In this document: one piece after another, positions 8,660-21,577 of the stretch
How positions within the stretch are numbered: the first letter of the stretch is position 1
Layout of the letters: the number at the start of each line of letters is the position of its first letter
Assembly (NCBI GenBank): GCA_019239965.1
Contig: JAFAZC010000075.1
Location: 1 to 64,000 of the forward strand
Direction: 5' to 3'
DNA length: 64,000 nucleotides
From: Kutzneria sp.
GTDB lineage: Bacteria > Actinomycetota > Actinomycetes > Mycobacteriales > Pseudonocardiaceae
Notes under the pieces: model-generated
The model's database searches: none
Seen by the model: only the letters and a program-made list of their open reading frames with translations
What the model was told of the DNA's origin: nothing
Position numbers and translations under genes: made by a program

Positions 8660-9851
8660 CCAGGACTCGGCGCCACCGCAGCTGCTCGGCCTTCCCGGCG
8701 AGGCGCAGTCTCGGAAACCGGCTGATCAGCGCGTGCAATGACTCCTGAAGCTCCAGCCGTGCCAGCGGCGCGCCAAGACAGAAATGTGGCCCGTGGCCGA
8801 AGGCGAGGTGCTGGCGGGCGGCACGGTGCGGATCCAACTCGTCGGGCCGGTCGAAGGCTCGCGGATCCCGGTTGGCCGAGCCGATCGCGGCCATCACGCC
8901 GTCACCGGCCCTGATCACCGTTCCGGCGATCTCCACATCCTGCTTGGCGATCCGAAGCTGGCCGACTTCGCTGAGCCGGGTGAACCGGAGCAGTTCCTCC
9001 ACCACCTCCGGCACCAGCCGTGGTTCCCCCACCAAGCGGTCCCACCGGGACGGCTCGCGCAGCAGCGTGGCCACGAAAGTGGCGATCTGGTTCGCGGAGG
9101 TCTCGTGGCCGGCCACCAGCAGATTCAGTCCGAACGACACCAGCTCCCGTTCGCCAAGCCGGTCCCCTCCGTCGTCAGCGGCGATGACGAGGTGGTCGAG
9201 CAGAGTGGTCGGTGGACGGCGTCCGCCGAGCAGCGCCTCACGGGTGCCAACGACAAGATCGGCCATGTAGTCGGCAAGGTCGGTCATGGCCGCGTCCACA
9301 CGGTCCTGTTCGGCCATGGACATGCTGTACGCCAGCTCGGTCATGGCCCGGAACCGGGCGCGGTCGGCGTAGGGCACGCCGAGGAGATGACAGATCACCT
9401 GGATCGGCAGGGGCAGCGCGAACCGTTCCCGAAGGTCGACGACGTCGCCGGCGGCCGCGAGGCCCTCGGCGAGCGCGTCGGCCAGCCGCCGCACCCATGG
9501 CCGTACCTGTTCGATCCTGCGGTGGACGAACACGCTGGCCACCAGTCGGCGAAGCCTGGTGTGCTCGGGGGGATCGGTCGTCGGCAGGGTGCCCGGCAGC
9601 GGCGAGGCGACCCCCACCCGCGGTGCGTTCGCCGCCACGACCCCGGCCCTGGAGAACCGCGGATCGGACAGCACCAGTTTCACGTCGTCATACCTGGTCA
9701 CCAGCCAGACGACGGCACCAGCAAGTGTGCGCACCCGCGCCACCGGACGCTCATCGCGGAGCCGGGCCCAGGTCGGCGACGGGTCGAACCGGAACGCGTC
9801 GGGGAACGGAATGTCGAGGATCTCGTCGGCGGGCCGTTCGAAGATCGTCAT
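8622..9851 (-). CDS. Cytochrome P450
   Basis: This is a 409-residue soluble bacterial P450 (class I, needing ferredoxin and reductase; none is encoded nearby). Diagnostic motifs are the I-helix oxygen-activation site AGHETS (Ser replaces the more common second Thr), the K-helix ELLR, and the heme loop FGHGPHFCLGAPLAR with Cys358 as axial ligand. It resembles the CYP105/107-type enzymes common in actinomycetes, but the substrate cannot be inferred. Its ATG lies 4 nt after the stop of the upstream SSS symporter gene, so it is almost certainly co-transcribed with anmK and the symporter. Confidence 0.92.
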   Translation of the reverse strand: MTIFERPADEILDIPFPDAFRFDPSPTWARLRDERPVARVRTLAGAVVWLVTRYDDVKLVLSDPRFSRAGVVAANAPRVGVASPLPGTLPTTDPPEHTRLRRLVASVFVHRRIEQVRPWVRRLADALAEGLAAAGDVVDLRERFALPLPIQVICHLLGVPYADRARFRAMTELAYSMSMAEQDRVDAAMTDLADYMADLVVGTREALLGGRRPPTTLLDHLVIAADDGGDRLGERELVSFGLNLLVAGHETSANQIATFVATLLREPSRWDRLVGEPRLVPEVVEELLRFTRLSEVGQLRIAKQDVEIAGTVIRAGDGVMAAIGSANRDPRAFDRPDELDPHRAARQHLAFGHGPHFCLGAPLARLELQESLHALISRFPRLRLAGKAEQLRWRRVLVSGLAELPVVVG

Positions 9852-9855
9852 CTGC

Positions 9856-11352
9856 TCACGGTAGGTCGGCCTCGACCAGTTCGGGAGCCGCCGTACGGTG
9901 CCTCAGCGACATCAGACCGCCGACGATGAGCGTGATCACCACACCGAGCAGCGTGTACCACGGAAACGCCAGCCCGACCTGTTTGCCGTTCACGGTGAAC
10001 TTCAGCGACACGACGACGGCCATCACGGCGATGGTGATCAGGAAGGCGAGTACCGCGTCGAGCTCCCTGGCTCTGCGCACCAGCAGCCCCAACGCGAACG
10101 AGCCGAGCAGTGCGCCGTAGGTGTAGCCGGTGATGCTCAGTCCCAGTTCGATCACCGGGCCGGTCGTCGTGGAGAACATGGACGCGAACACGACGAACAC
10201 GGCGGCCCACACCAGGGTCCACATCCGGCCGTGCCGCAACTGCGCGTCCTCGGGCAGCGCCTGGCGCCGCAACCGCTGGTAGAGATCATTCACTGTGGAG
10301 GTGGACAACGCGTTCAGCGCCGAAGCCAGCGCGCCCATCGTCGACGCCAGGATGCCTGCGATCAGCAGCCCGGCCACGCCGACCGGAAGACTCTCCACGA
10401 TGAACTTGGCGAAGAACCCGTCGGTGTTCTGCAACCCGAGCTCCTTCGGGGCGGCGCCGTGGTAGAGCACCCACAGTCCGGAGCCGACGAGCAGGAACAG
10501 TCCGAATTGGACGAACACGACGATGCCGCTGCCGATTAGGGCCTTCTGGCCGTCCCGAAGGCTCCTCGTCGCCAACAGCCGCTGCACGATCAGCTGGTCG
10601 GAACCGTGCGAGGCCATCGAGAACACCGCACCACCGACGACCGCGGTGACGAAGGCGTACTGGCTGGTCAACACGGGCGAGCTGAAATCGAGGAACTGGT
10701 AGCGTCCGCCGTCCGCGGCGATCGACATCCAGTTTGACGGCAGTTTGTCGGCGAGCACGACCACCGCCACGATCGCGCCGCCGAGGTAGAGCGCGAGCTG
10801 CACCACGTCGACCCAGACCACCGAGCGGACCCCGCCGACGTAGGTGTAGACCACGGTCAACACGGTCAGGCCGAGCACGATGTGCCAGTACTGGGTGTGC
10901 AGGCCGTAGGTCGCCAGGATGGCCTGGATCGGAATCGCGCCCGCGAACAGCCGAACCCCCTCGGCGAGCAGTCTCGTGACGACGAAGGCCAGTGACGCCA
11001 CCGTCTGCGAGGCGGTGCCGAACCGTTTGCCGAGGAACGTGTACGCGGTGACGAAGTTGCCCTTGAAGTATCTCGGCAACAGCACGACGGAAACGATTGT
11101 CCTGCCGGCGATGTACCCGAGCGCCAGTTGCAGGTAGGTGAATCCGCTGCCCCACACCAGGCCAGGAGTGCTGATCACGGTGAGCGTCGAGGTCTCCGTG
11201 GCGACGACCGAAAGGCACACCGCCCACCACGGCAGGGTGCGGCCGCCGACGAAGAAGTCGGTCCCGGTGCGTTGCTTTCCGCGCAGCAGCAGGCCGATCA
11301 CGGGCATCGCGAGCAGATACAGCACGATGATGGCGATGTCGGCTGGGTGCAT
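9856..11352 (-). CDS. Sodium:solute symporter (SSS family)
   Basis: This 498-residue protein has 13-14 hydrophobic segments typical of LeuT-fold sodium/solute symporters, including GKQRTGTDFFVGGRTLPWW after helix 1 and the conserved FVGGR. It lies 25 nt downstream of anmK and 4 nt upstream of a P450 gene. The pairing with anmK suggests import of an amino sugar such as 1,6-anhydro-N-acetylmuramic acid or a related sialic-acid-like or muropeptide-derived sugar. That substrate is inference from context, not read from motifs. Confidence 0.88.
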   Translation of the reverse strand: MHPADIAIIVLYLLAMPVIGLLLRGKQRTGTDFFVGGRTLPWWAVCLSVVATETSTLTVISTPGLVWGSGFTYLQLALGYIAGRTIVSVVLLPRYFKGNFVTAYTFLGKRFGTASQTVASLAFVVTRLLAEGVRLFAGAIPIQAILATYGLHTQYWHIVLGLTVLTVVYTYVGGVRSVVWVDVVQLALYLGGAIVAVVVLADKLPSNWMSIAADGGRYQFLDFSSPVLTSQYAFVTAVVGGAVFSMASHGSDQLIVQRLLATRSLRDGQKALIGSGIVVFVQFGLFLLVGSGLWVLYHGAAPKELGLQNTDGFFAKFIVESLPVGVAGLLIAGILASTMGALASALNALSTSTVNDLYQRLRRQALPEDAQLRHGRMWTLVWAAVFVVFASMFSTTTGPVIELGLSITGYTYGALLGSFALGLLVRRARELDAVLAFLITIAVMAVVVSLKFTVNGKQVGLAFPWYTLLGVVITLIVGGLMSLRHRTAAPELVEADLP

Positions 11353-11377
11353 GGCCGCCTCCGTATCGTCGAAAGCC

Positions 11378-12586
11378 TCAGATGACGCGCAGTCGTTTCA
11401 CTGACCGGCTCGGTGGTCCGGACGGTCGCAATGGCAGCAGGCCGGGCGTGACGCTGCCGAGCAGCCGGGCGCCACTGGCGCCGGTGGCGCTCGGTGTACT
11501 CGCCGCGATGCCGTTCCAGGTCAGAAAGCCCAGCAGGGCTGTCAGATGCGCCTCCTTGGCATGTGCCGGCAGTCCGAACTGGTCGCTGGTGGTGATCTCG
11601 GCAGGGGCGAGCCGTGCCGCCAGCGACCGCATTAGGGTGGGATTGCGTACCCCTCCGCCGGAGGCGATGACCCGTGCCGCACCGTGCGCACGGCAGGCGT
11701 CGGCGACCGTGATCGCGGTCAGCTCGACCAGCGTGGCGAGCAGGTCCTCGGTGCCGATTCCCTCGGCGTTCAGCCCGGTGGCGTTGTCGAGGTAACCGGA
11801 GTGGAACCGCTCCTTGCCGGTCGACTTCGGAGGCGACTGCTGATAGTAGGGATCGGCGAGCAGCCGGTCGAGCAGGCCCCGGTCCGGTGTACCGGCGGCG
11901 GCCAGCTCCCCCTCGGCGTCCCACGGCCGACCGGCTCTCCTCGCGGCCAGATCGAGCAGGGCGTTGCCGGGACCGGTGTCGTAGGCAAGCGCCGGAGAAC
12001 CCGGTGCGACAACGGTGATGTTGGCGATGCCGCCGAGGTTGAGTGCCGCGAGCGGAGTGCCGTCGCGATGGGCAAGCTCGGTGAGCCACAGTGTGTCGAG
12101 GGTGCTCGCGAGTGGGGCGCCCTGCCCGCCGGCGGCGACGTCGCGCGCCCGAAGGTCGGAGACAACCGGTCGACCGGTGGCTTCCGCGATCCACGCCGGC
12201 TGGCCCAACTGCAGTGTGCCGAGGCACCGGCCGGCGTCCACCCAGTGGTAGATGGTCTGGCCGAGGGAGGCGATCAGGTCCGCCTTTCCGGCGGCGAGTT
12301 CGGCGATGCCCCGCTCAGCCGCGCCGGCGAACGCCTGCCCGACCAGGGTGTCCAGTTCGCACAGTTCGGCGGCCGTGCAGCCGGCTGGCGGCAGCACCGC
12401 GAGCAGGCGCTCCCGCAGCCGCTCGGGGTAGGCCAGCTCGATGTCACCGAGCGGTGCCAGCTCGATGGTGGGGGCGTCCGTGGTGGCTCCGGCTATGCCG
12501 AGGTCGGCGACGGCCACGTCGATGCCATCCATCGACGTGCCCGAGATGAGGCCGATCACTCGCTGCGCGGCCACCGCGTCACGCAC
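11378..12586 (-). CDS. anmK: Anhydro-N-acetylmuramic acid kinase
   Basis: AnmK hydrolyses and phosphorylates 1,6-anhydroMurNAc to MurNAc-6-phosphate in peptidoglycan recycling. The N-terminal phosphate-binding signature is VIGLISGTSMDGIDVAVADL. Downstream blocks LNLGGIANITVV, DTGPGNALLD and IASGGGVRNPTLM match the ASKHA-fold kinase. At 402 residues it is slightly longer than the roughly 370 typical. No MurQ etherase or NagZ gene is next to it. It leads an apparent operon anmK - symporter - P450 and is divergent from ftsY with a 163-bp gap. Confidence 0.93.
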   Translation of the reverse strand: MRDAVAAQRVIGLISGTSMDGIDVAVADLGIAGATTDAPTIELAPLGDIELAYPERLRERLLAVLPPAGCTAAELCELDTLVGQAFAGAAERGIAELAAGKADLIASLGQTIYHWVDAGRCLGTLQLGQPAWIAEATGRPVVSDLRARDVAAGGQGAPLASTLDTLWLTELAHRDGTPLAALNLGGIANITVVAPGSPALAYDTGPGNALLDLAARRAGRPWDAEGELAAAGTPDRGLLDRLLADPYYQQSPPKSTGKERFHSGYLDNATGLNAEGIGTEDLLATLVELTAITVADACRAHGAARVIASGGGVRNPTLMRSLAARLAPAEITTSDQFGLPAHAKEAHLTALLGFLTWNGIAASTPSATGASGARLLGSVTPGLLPLRPSGPPSRSVKRLRVI

Positions 12587-12749
12587 GGTATGTGGTGTAT
12601 GCCACTATTCACCTCGGCCGCAAGAGCTTATGTGGATCTTTTACCGAATCGTCGAATTTCAGGTTGGTTGTCGACGGTGTCGTCTGGTTGCCTCGGTGGC
12701 GCGTCATGGGCGCGGTGTTGTCGAACAGGCCGGATGCGAGGATGGCCAG

Positions 12750-13931
12750 GTGCTGGATTCGACTGCGCTGCTCTGGATCGGTGCCGCGGTACTAGTCGTC
12801 CTGGTCGCCACCCTGGTGATCGCGCTGGTCATCGCCCGCCACAGACGGATCAGCCTCACCGAGCGCGAACGGGACGGGGCTGGCGGGGGCTATCAGGCCA
12901 CGGGGGAGCTCACGCTGACCACCGGCGCCCCGGCGGTGACCGAGGAACGTGCGCCCCCCGACGAGAGGGCGGAGCCGCCAACCGACGCGGTACCAGTCCA
13001 GCCCGAGATCGAGCCGGTCGCCGGTCGGCTCGAACGGTTGCGCGGACGGCTCTCGCGATCCCAGTCCACCCTCGGCAAGGGGCTGCTCAGTCTGCTCGGT
13101 GCCGGTGACCTGGACGAAGACTCGTGGAGCGATATCGAGGACACCCTGCTGTTCGCCGACCTTGGCACGGCGACGACCACCGCGATCGTCGACCGCCTCC
13201 GCGAGAATCTGGCGTCCCAGGGCACCCGTGGCGCCGACCAGGTGCATCACCTGCTGCGCGGGGTACTGATCGAGGCACTGCGGCCCGAGCTGCCGCGTGC
13301 GGTGCGGGCGCTGCCGCACGACGGCCGACCCGCCGTCGTGCTCATGGTGGGTGTCAACGGCACCGGCAAGACGACGACCACGGGGAAGCTGGCCCGCGTT
13401 CTCGTCAGCGACGGCCGCACCGTCCTGCTCGGTGCGGCCGACACGTTTCGCGCGGCCGCGGCCGAGCAGTTGGCGACCTGGGCGGAGCGGGTCGGTGCCG
13501 AGGTGGTGCGCGGTGCGGCGGGCGCCGATCCAGCCGCGGTGGCCTTCGACGCCGTCCGGCGTGGAATCGAGACCGAGTCCGACGCCGTGCTCATCGACAC
13601 GGCGGGCCGACTGCACACCAAGACCGGCCTGATGGACGAGCTCGGCAAGGTCAAGCGGGTCATTGGCAAGCAGGCCGAGGTCGACGAGGTGTTGCTCGTG
13701 CTCGATGCCACCACCGGCCAGAATGGACTGACCCAGGCCAGGGTCTTCGCCGACGTCGTCGACGTCACCGGGATCGTGCTGACCAAGTTGGACGGCACGG
13801 CCAAGGGCGGCATCGTGTTCCAGGTGCAACACGAGCTCGGTGTGCCGGTCAAACTCGTCGGCCTCGGTGAGGGCCCGGATGATCTGGCCCCTTTCGAGCC
13901 GAGTGCGTTCGTCGACGCACTGCTCGGTTGA
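12750..13931 (+). CDS. ftsY: Signal recognition particle receptor FtsY
   Basis: This is a 393-residue SRP receptor GTPase that docks Ffh-ribosome complexes at the membrane. An N-terminal transmembrane anchor (about residues 6-28) precedes a short acidic/proline-rich linker. The NG domain carries G1 GVNGTGKTTT, the insertion-box motif DTFRAAAAEQL, DTAGR and TKLDGTAKGG. The frame extends upstream, but GTG 12750 has a GAGGATGG ribosome site and starts directly at the anchor. The ortholog follows smc in mycobacteria; here a 10-kb block separates them. Confidence 0.95.
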   Translation: MLDSTALLWIGAAVLVVLVATLVIALVIARHRRISLTERERDGAGGGYQATGELTLTTGAPAVTEERAPPDERAEPPTDAVPVQPEIEPVAGRLERLRGRLSRSQSTLGKGLLSLLGAGDLDEDSWSDIEDTLLFADLGTATTTAIVDRLRENLASQGTRGADQVHHLLRGVLIEALRPELPRAVRALPHDGRPAVVLMVGVNGTGKTTTTGKLARVLVSDGRTVLLGAADTFRAAAAEQLATWAERVGAEVVRGAAGADPAAVAFDAVRRGIETESDAVLIDTAGRLHTKTGLMDELGKVKRVIGKQAEVDEVLLVLDATTGQNGLTQARVFADVVDVTGIVLTKLDGTAKGGIVFQVQHELGVPVKLVGLGEGPDDLAPFEPSAFVDALLG

Positions 13932-14030
13932 GTCGGCGTGCTGGTGCCGCCGCCAGGTGGACGGGCCTTGACACCCCTGCCGGTTGGCCCTTGACTTCGG
14001 CGGAGCACCGTCGTGCGGGGAGGGGCGGGA

Positions 14031-14264
14031 ATGAGGCTGCGCTACCTGATCGCGGGAGTTCCCGTCGCCGGCATACTCGGTGGACCCTTTGTCGCCAACC
14101 GGACCGAGCCCTACGTCCTTGGCCTGCCGTTCATCCTGTTCTGGTTCGTGGCCTGGGTTGTGCTCACGTCGGTGGCGATGGCCGCGGTGTATCGGCTCGA
14201 TCCGAAGAACAGGCCGGAACCGGGTGACAGGTCGCGCGGTGGCGGCGGGGGAGTGCGCTCGTGA
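14031..14264 (+). CDS. DUF3311 small membrane protein
   Basis: This 77-residue protein has two hydrophobic helices separated by NRTEPYVLGLPF and a basic tail YRLDPKNRPEPGD, matching the DUF3311 family. A GGAGGGGCGGGA ribosome site favours ATG 14031. Its stop overlaps the GTG of the following SSS symporter (GTGA), the arrangement known for small partner proteins of symporters such as YhdT with PanF. A role as a symporter subunit is inferred. Confidence 0.8.
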   Translation: MRLRYLIAGVPVAGILGGPFVANRTEPYVLGLPFILFWFVAWVVLTSVAMAAVYRLDPKNRPEPGDRSRGGGGGVRS

Positions 14265-15742
14265 CGGCGTTGATCGTCACCCTCGGGTTCGTCGTGCTCG
14301 CCGTCGTGCTCGGGTTGCGCGCCCGCCGTGGCAAGGACATGAACCTCGACCAGTGGGCCGTCGCCGGGCGGGGATTCGGCGGGCTCTTCGTGTTCCTGCT
14401 GATGGCCGGCGAGATCTACACGACCTTCACCTTCCTCGGTGCGCCTGGCTGGGCCTATGGCAAGGGCGCGCCCGCGCTGTACATCATCTGCTACGGCGCG
14501 GTCGCCTATCTCGTCTCGTACTGGCTGCTGCCGGCGGTGTGGCGGTTCGCCACCCGAAACAACCTGCACTCACAGGCTGACTTCTTCGTCGCCAAGTTCG
14601 ACAGCCCGGGACTCGGCGTGCTTGTCACCCTTGTCGGGGTGATCGCGTTGGTTCCCTACCTGGTGCTTCAGCTGAGGGGTCTCGGCCTCATCATGTCCGA
14701 GGCCTCCTACGGCCACGTCTCCTATCCGGTGGCCGTCGTCATCGGCACCAGTGTCCTCGCGCTCTACGTTACAGTCTCCGGTGTGCACGGCTCCGCCTGG
14801 ACGGCGGTGGTCAAGGATGGCGTTGTTCTCGTTGTGGTGCTGGCGTTGGGCATTTATCTGCCGTGGCACTACTTTGGCGGAGTCGCGCCGATGTTCCGCG
14901 CCGTCAATGCGGCGCGACCGGGTTTTCTGACACTGCCGTCGACCGGGATGAGCCCGAGCTGGTTCGTCTCGACGGTCCTGCTGTCCGCGCTCGGCTTCTA
15001 CATGTGGCCACACCCGTTCAGCGCCTCCTACACCGCGCGGGACGAGCGGGTGTTCCGGCGCAATGCCATCGTGTTGCCTGCCTACCAACTCATCCTTCTG
15101 TTCGTCTTCTTCGTCGGGTTCGCCGCCGTGCTCGTCGTTCCCGGCCTCAAGGGCAGTGACGGTGACCTGTCGCTGCTGCGGATCACCACCGCGACCTTCG
15201 ATCCGTGGTTCGTCGGGGTGGTCGGGGGCGCCGGTGTGCTCACCGCGCTCGTGCCGGGTTCACTGATCCTGACCACCGCGGCCACGATGCTCGCCAAGAA
15301 CATCTACAAGCTCGCGCGTCCCACCGCCAGCGACGCCAGCATCAGCCTCGCGGCCAAGCTCCTGGTCCCGCTCCTCGCGTTGGTGGCGCTATATCTCACC
15401 TTCGACGGTGGCGGCACCATTGTCTCGTTGTTGCTGGTCGGATATTCGATTGTCACACAGTTGTTTCCCGCGCTGTTGCTCAGCCTCTCCCGGCGTGCGC
15501 TTGTCACTAGGTCCGGCGCCGTATGCGGCATTGTGGCCGGAGTGGCGGTCGTCGCGGTCCTCACCCTGAGCGGTCTGACGCTCGCCGGCATCGCACCCTG
15601 GCTGCCACGGTCGGTCACCGATCTCAACGTCGGTGTCGTCGCGCTGGTCGTCAACCTCGTGGTGCTGGTGGTGGTCACCCTGCTCACCCGGCGTCGCGGC
15701 GTGTTGCGGTCTGGCGCCACCGATGCGGTCTCCACAAGCTGA
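14261..15742 (+). CDS. Sodium:solute symporter (SSS family)
   Basis: A 493-residue SSS transporter with about 13 hydrophobic segments. It overlaps the DUF3311 gene by 4 nt and so is translationally coupled to it. Motifs include LDQWAVAGRGFGG after helix 1 and VKDGVVLVVVLALGIYLPWH. DUF3311-linked symporters in actinobacteria often carry monocarboxylates or vitamins such as pantothenate, but the substrate here is unknown. It is only distantly similar to the anmK-linked symporter. Confidence 0.88.
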   Translation: MTALIVTLGFVVLAVVLGLRARRGKDMNLDQWAVAGRGFGGLFVFLLMAGEIYTTFTFLGAPGWAYGKGAPALYIICYGAVAYLVSYWLLPAVWRFATRNNLHSQADFFVAKFDSPGLGVLVTLVGVIALVPYLVLQLRGLGLIMSEASYGHVSYPVAVVIGTSVLALYVTVSGVHGSAWTAVVKDGVVLVVVLALGIYLPWHYFGGVAPMFRAVNAARPGFLTLPSTGMSPSWFVSTVLLSALGFYMWPHPFSASYTARDERVFRRNAIVLPAYQLILLFVFFVGFAAVLVVPGLKGSDGDLSLLRITTATFDPWFVGVVGGAGVLTALVPGSLILTTAATMLAKNIYKLARPTASDASISLAAKLLVPLLALVALYLTFDGGGTIVSLLLVGYSIVTQLFPALLLSLSRRALVTRSGAVCGIVAGVAVVAVLTLSGLTLAGIAPWLPRSVTDLNVGVVALVVNLVVLVVVTLLTRRRGVLRSGATDAVSTS

Positions 15743-15790
15743 GCACGTCATGCGGCCCGAAACCTGGCCGTAACACGAATGCCGGAACAG

Positions 15791-15828
15791 TTCACGTCTG
15801 CGAAACGTCGTGCGTCCACCGGTGAAAC
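15791..15828 (+). promoter_or_regulatory. Candidate GlnR box upstream of amt-glnK-glnD
   Basis: TTCAC, six bases, then GAAAC (15802-15806), with a second GAAAC at 15824-15828 exactly 22 bp later, resembles the actinomycete GlnR operator (gTnAc-n6-GaAAc repeated each 22 bp). The second gTnAc is poor. It lies about 80-115 bp before the amt start, a sensible activator position. Confidence 0.4.
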
Positions 15829-15856
15829 GGCCGGCATCGAAACTTGCCCTGCCATC

Positions 15857-15898
15857 GACGCCGCGGTCCGCACGGAGAAGACGCCGCGGTCCGCACGG
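15857..15898 (+). repeat. 19-bp direct repeat in amt leader
   Basis: GACGCCGCGGTCCGCACGG occurs at 15857-15875 and again at 15880-15898, immediately before the ribosome site of amt. It looks like a small slippage duplication. Confidence 0.8.
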
Positions 15899-15907
15899 GA
15901 GGACGAT

Positions 15908-19951
<4,044 letters not shown>

Positions 19952-20013
19952 CGGGCTACCCTCGGCGGTAACCCCTAGTTGCCCACATCCCACTCGCGAG
20001 GTCTGGCGGTACC

Positions 20014-21543
20014 GTGTTCGACACCCTTTCCGACCGGCTTTCGTCGGTCTTGGCCAACCTGCGCGGCAAGGGCCGGCTTTCCGACTCCGATGTCGACTCG
20101 ACCTGCCGCGAGATCAGGATCGCACTGCTTGAGGCGGACGTCGCGCTCCCCGTGGTGCGCACGTTCATCGCCGGGATCAAGCAGCGGGCCAAGGGCGCAG
20201 AGGTTTCCCAGGCGCTCAATCCGGCACAGCAGGTCGTCAAGATCGTCAACGAGGAGTTGATCGGCATCCTCGGCGGCGAGGGCCGCAGGCTGAACCTGGC
20301 GAAGACGCCACCTACTGTGATCATGCTCGCTGGGCTGCAGGGGTCCGGCAAGACCACGCTCGCCGGCAAGCTGTCGGCCTGGCTCAAGCGGCAGGGGCAC
20401 ACCCCGCTGCTGGTCGCCTGCGACCTGCAGCGGCCCAATGCCGTGACCCAGCTGCAGGTGGTCGGCGAGCAGGCCGGGGTGCCGGTGTACGCGCCGGAGC
20501 CGGGTAACGGGATCGGCGATCCGGTCGCCGTCGCTCACGACGGTGTCGAGGAGGCCCGGCGCGCCCAGCACGACGTCGTGGTGGTCGACACCGCGGGCCG
20601 GCTCGGCGTCGACGAGGAGATGATGCGTCAGGCCAGCGACATCAGGGCCGCGATCCAGCCCGACGAGGTCCTGTTCGTGGTCGACGCCATGGTTGGGCAG
20701 GACGCCGTCACCACGGCCGAGGCGTTCCGCGACGGCGTCGGGTTCACCGGCGTGGTGCTGACCAAGCTCGACGGTGACGCGCGCGGCGGCGCCGCGCTGA
20801 GCGTCCGCGAGGTCACCGGCCAGCCGATCCTGTTTGCCTCCAACGGGGAGAAACTGGCGGACTTCGACGCCTTCCACCCCGACCGGATGGCCAGCCGCAT
20901 CCTCGGCATGGGCGACCTGCTGACCCTGATCGAGCAGGCCGAGCAGCACCTCGACCAGGAGAAGGCCCAGCAGACCGCGGCCAAGCTCGGTACCGGCGAG
21001 CTGACGCTCGAGGACTTCCTCGAGCAGATGCTCGCCGTGCGCAAGATGGGGCCGATCGCGAACCTGATCGGCATGCTTCCCGGCGCCAACCAGATGAAGG
21101 ACCAACTGGCCCAGTTCGACGAGAAGCACCTCGACCGGGTACAGGCGATCATCCGGGGAATGACGCCGGCGGAGCGGACCGACCCGAAGATCATCAATGG
21201 CTCCCGGCGACTGCGGATCGCGACCGGCTCGGGTGTTTCGGTGAGCGAGGTCAACGACCTGGTGACCCGATTCTTCGAGGCGCGCAAGATGATGAAGCAG
21301 ATGGCGGGCCGATTCGGCATGCCGGGAGCCGGCGGGGGGAAGAAGGGCAAGAAAGGCAAGAAGGGCAAGGGACGTGGTCCGACGCAGGCCAAGCCGCGCG
21401 CCGGATTCCCGGGGTTCGGTGGCGGCATGCCTGACCTGTCCCGGTTGCCGGGCGGTCTAGGTGAGCTGCCGCCCGGCCTCGCCGGGCTCGACCAGCTGCC
21501 GCCCGGTTTCGACCCGTCCAAGCTGAAGTTCGGCAAGAAGTGA
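20014..21543 (+). CDS. ffh: Signal recognition particle protein Ffh
   Basis: This is a 509-residue SRP GTPase. The N domain begins MFDTLSDRLSSVLANLRGKG. The G domain has GLQGSGKTTLAGKLS, DTAGR and TKLDGDARGG. The Met-rich M domain, which binds signal peptides and 4.5S RNA, follows, with helix segments rich in Met around KMMKQMAGRFGM. A Gly/Lys-rich tail and a Pro/Gly/Leu segment extend the C-terminus, as in other actinobacteria. The start is GTG, 62 nt after glnD. Confidence 0.96.
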   Translation: MFDTLSDRLSSVLANLRGKGRLSDSDVDSTCREIRIALLEADVALPVVRTFIAGIKQRAKGAEVSQALNPAQQVVKIVNEELIGILGGEGRRLNLAKTPPTVIMLAGLQGSGKTTLAGKLSAWLKRQGHTPLLVACDLQRPNAVTQLQVVGEQAGVPVYAPEPGNGIGDPVAVAHDGVEEARRAQHDVVVVDTAGRLGVDEEMMRQASDIRAAIQPDEVLFVVDAMVGQDAVTTAEAFRDGVGFTGVVLTKLDGDARGGAALSVREVTGQPILFASNGEKLADFDAFHPDRMASRILGMGDLLTLIEQAEQHLDQEKAQQTAAKLGTGELTLEDFLEQMLAVRKMGPIANLIGMLPGANQMKDQLAQFDEKHLDRVQAIIRGMTPAERTDPKIINGSRRLRIATGSGVSVSEVNDLVTRFFEARKMMKQMAGRFGMPGAGGGKKGKKGKKGKGRGPTQAKPRAGFPGFGGGMPDLSRLPGGLGELPPGLAGLDQLPPGFDPSKLKFGKK

Positions 21544-21577
21544 CCGCCGACGCGCTTGTCTCAGCGGAGGCGGCGTT

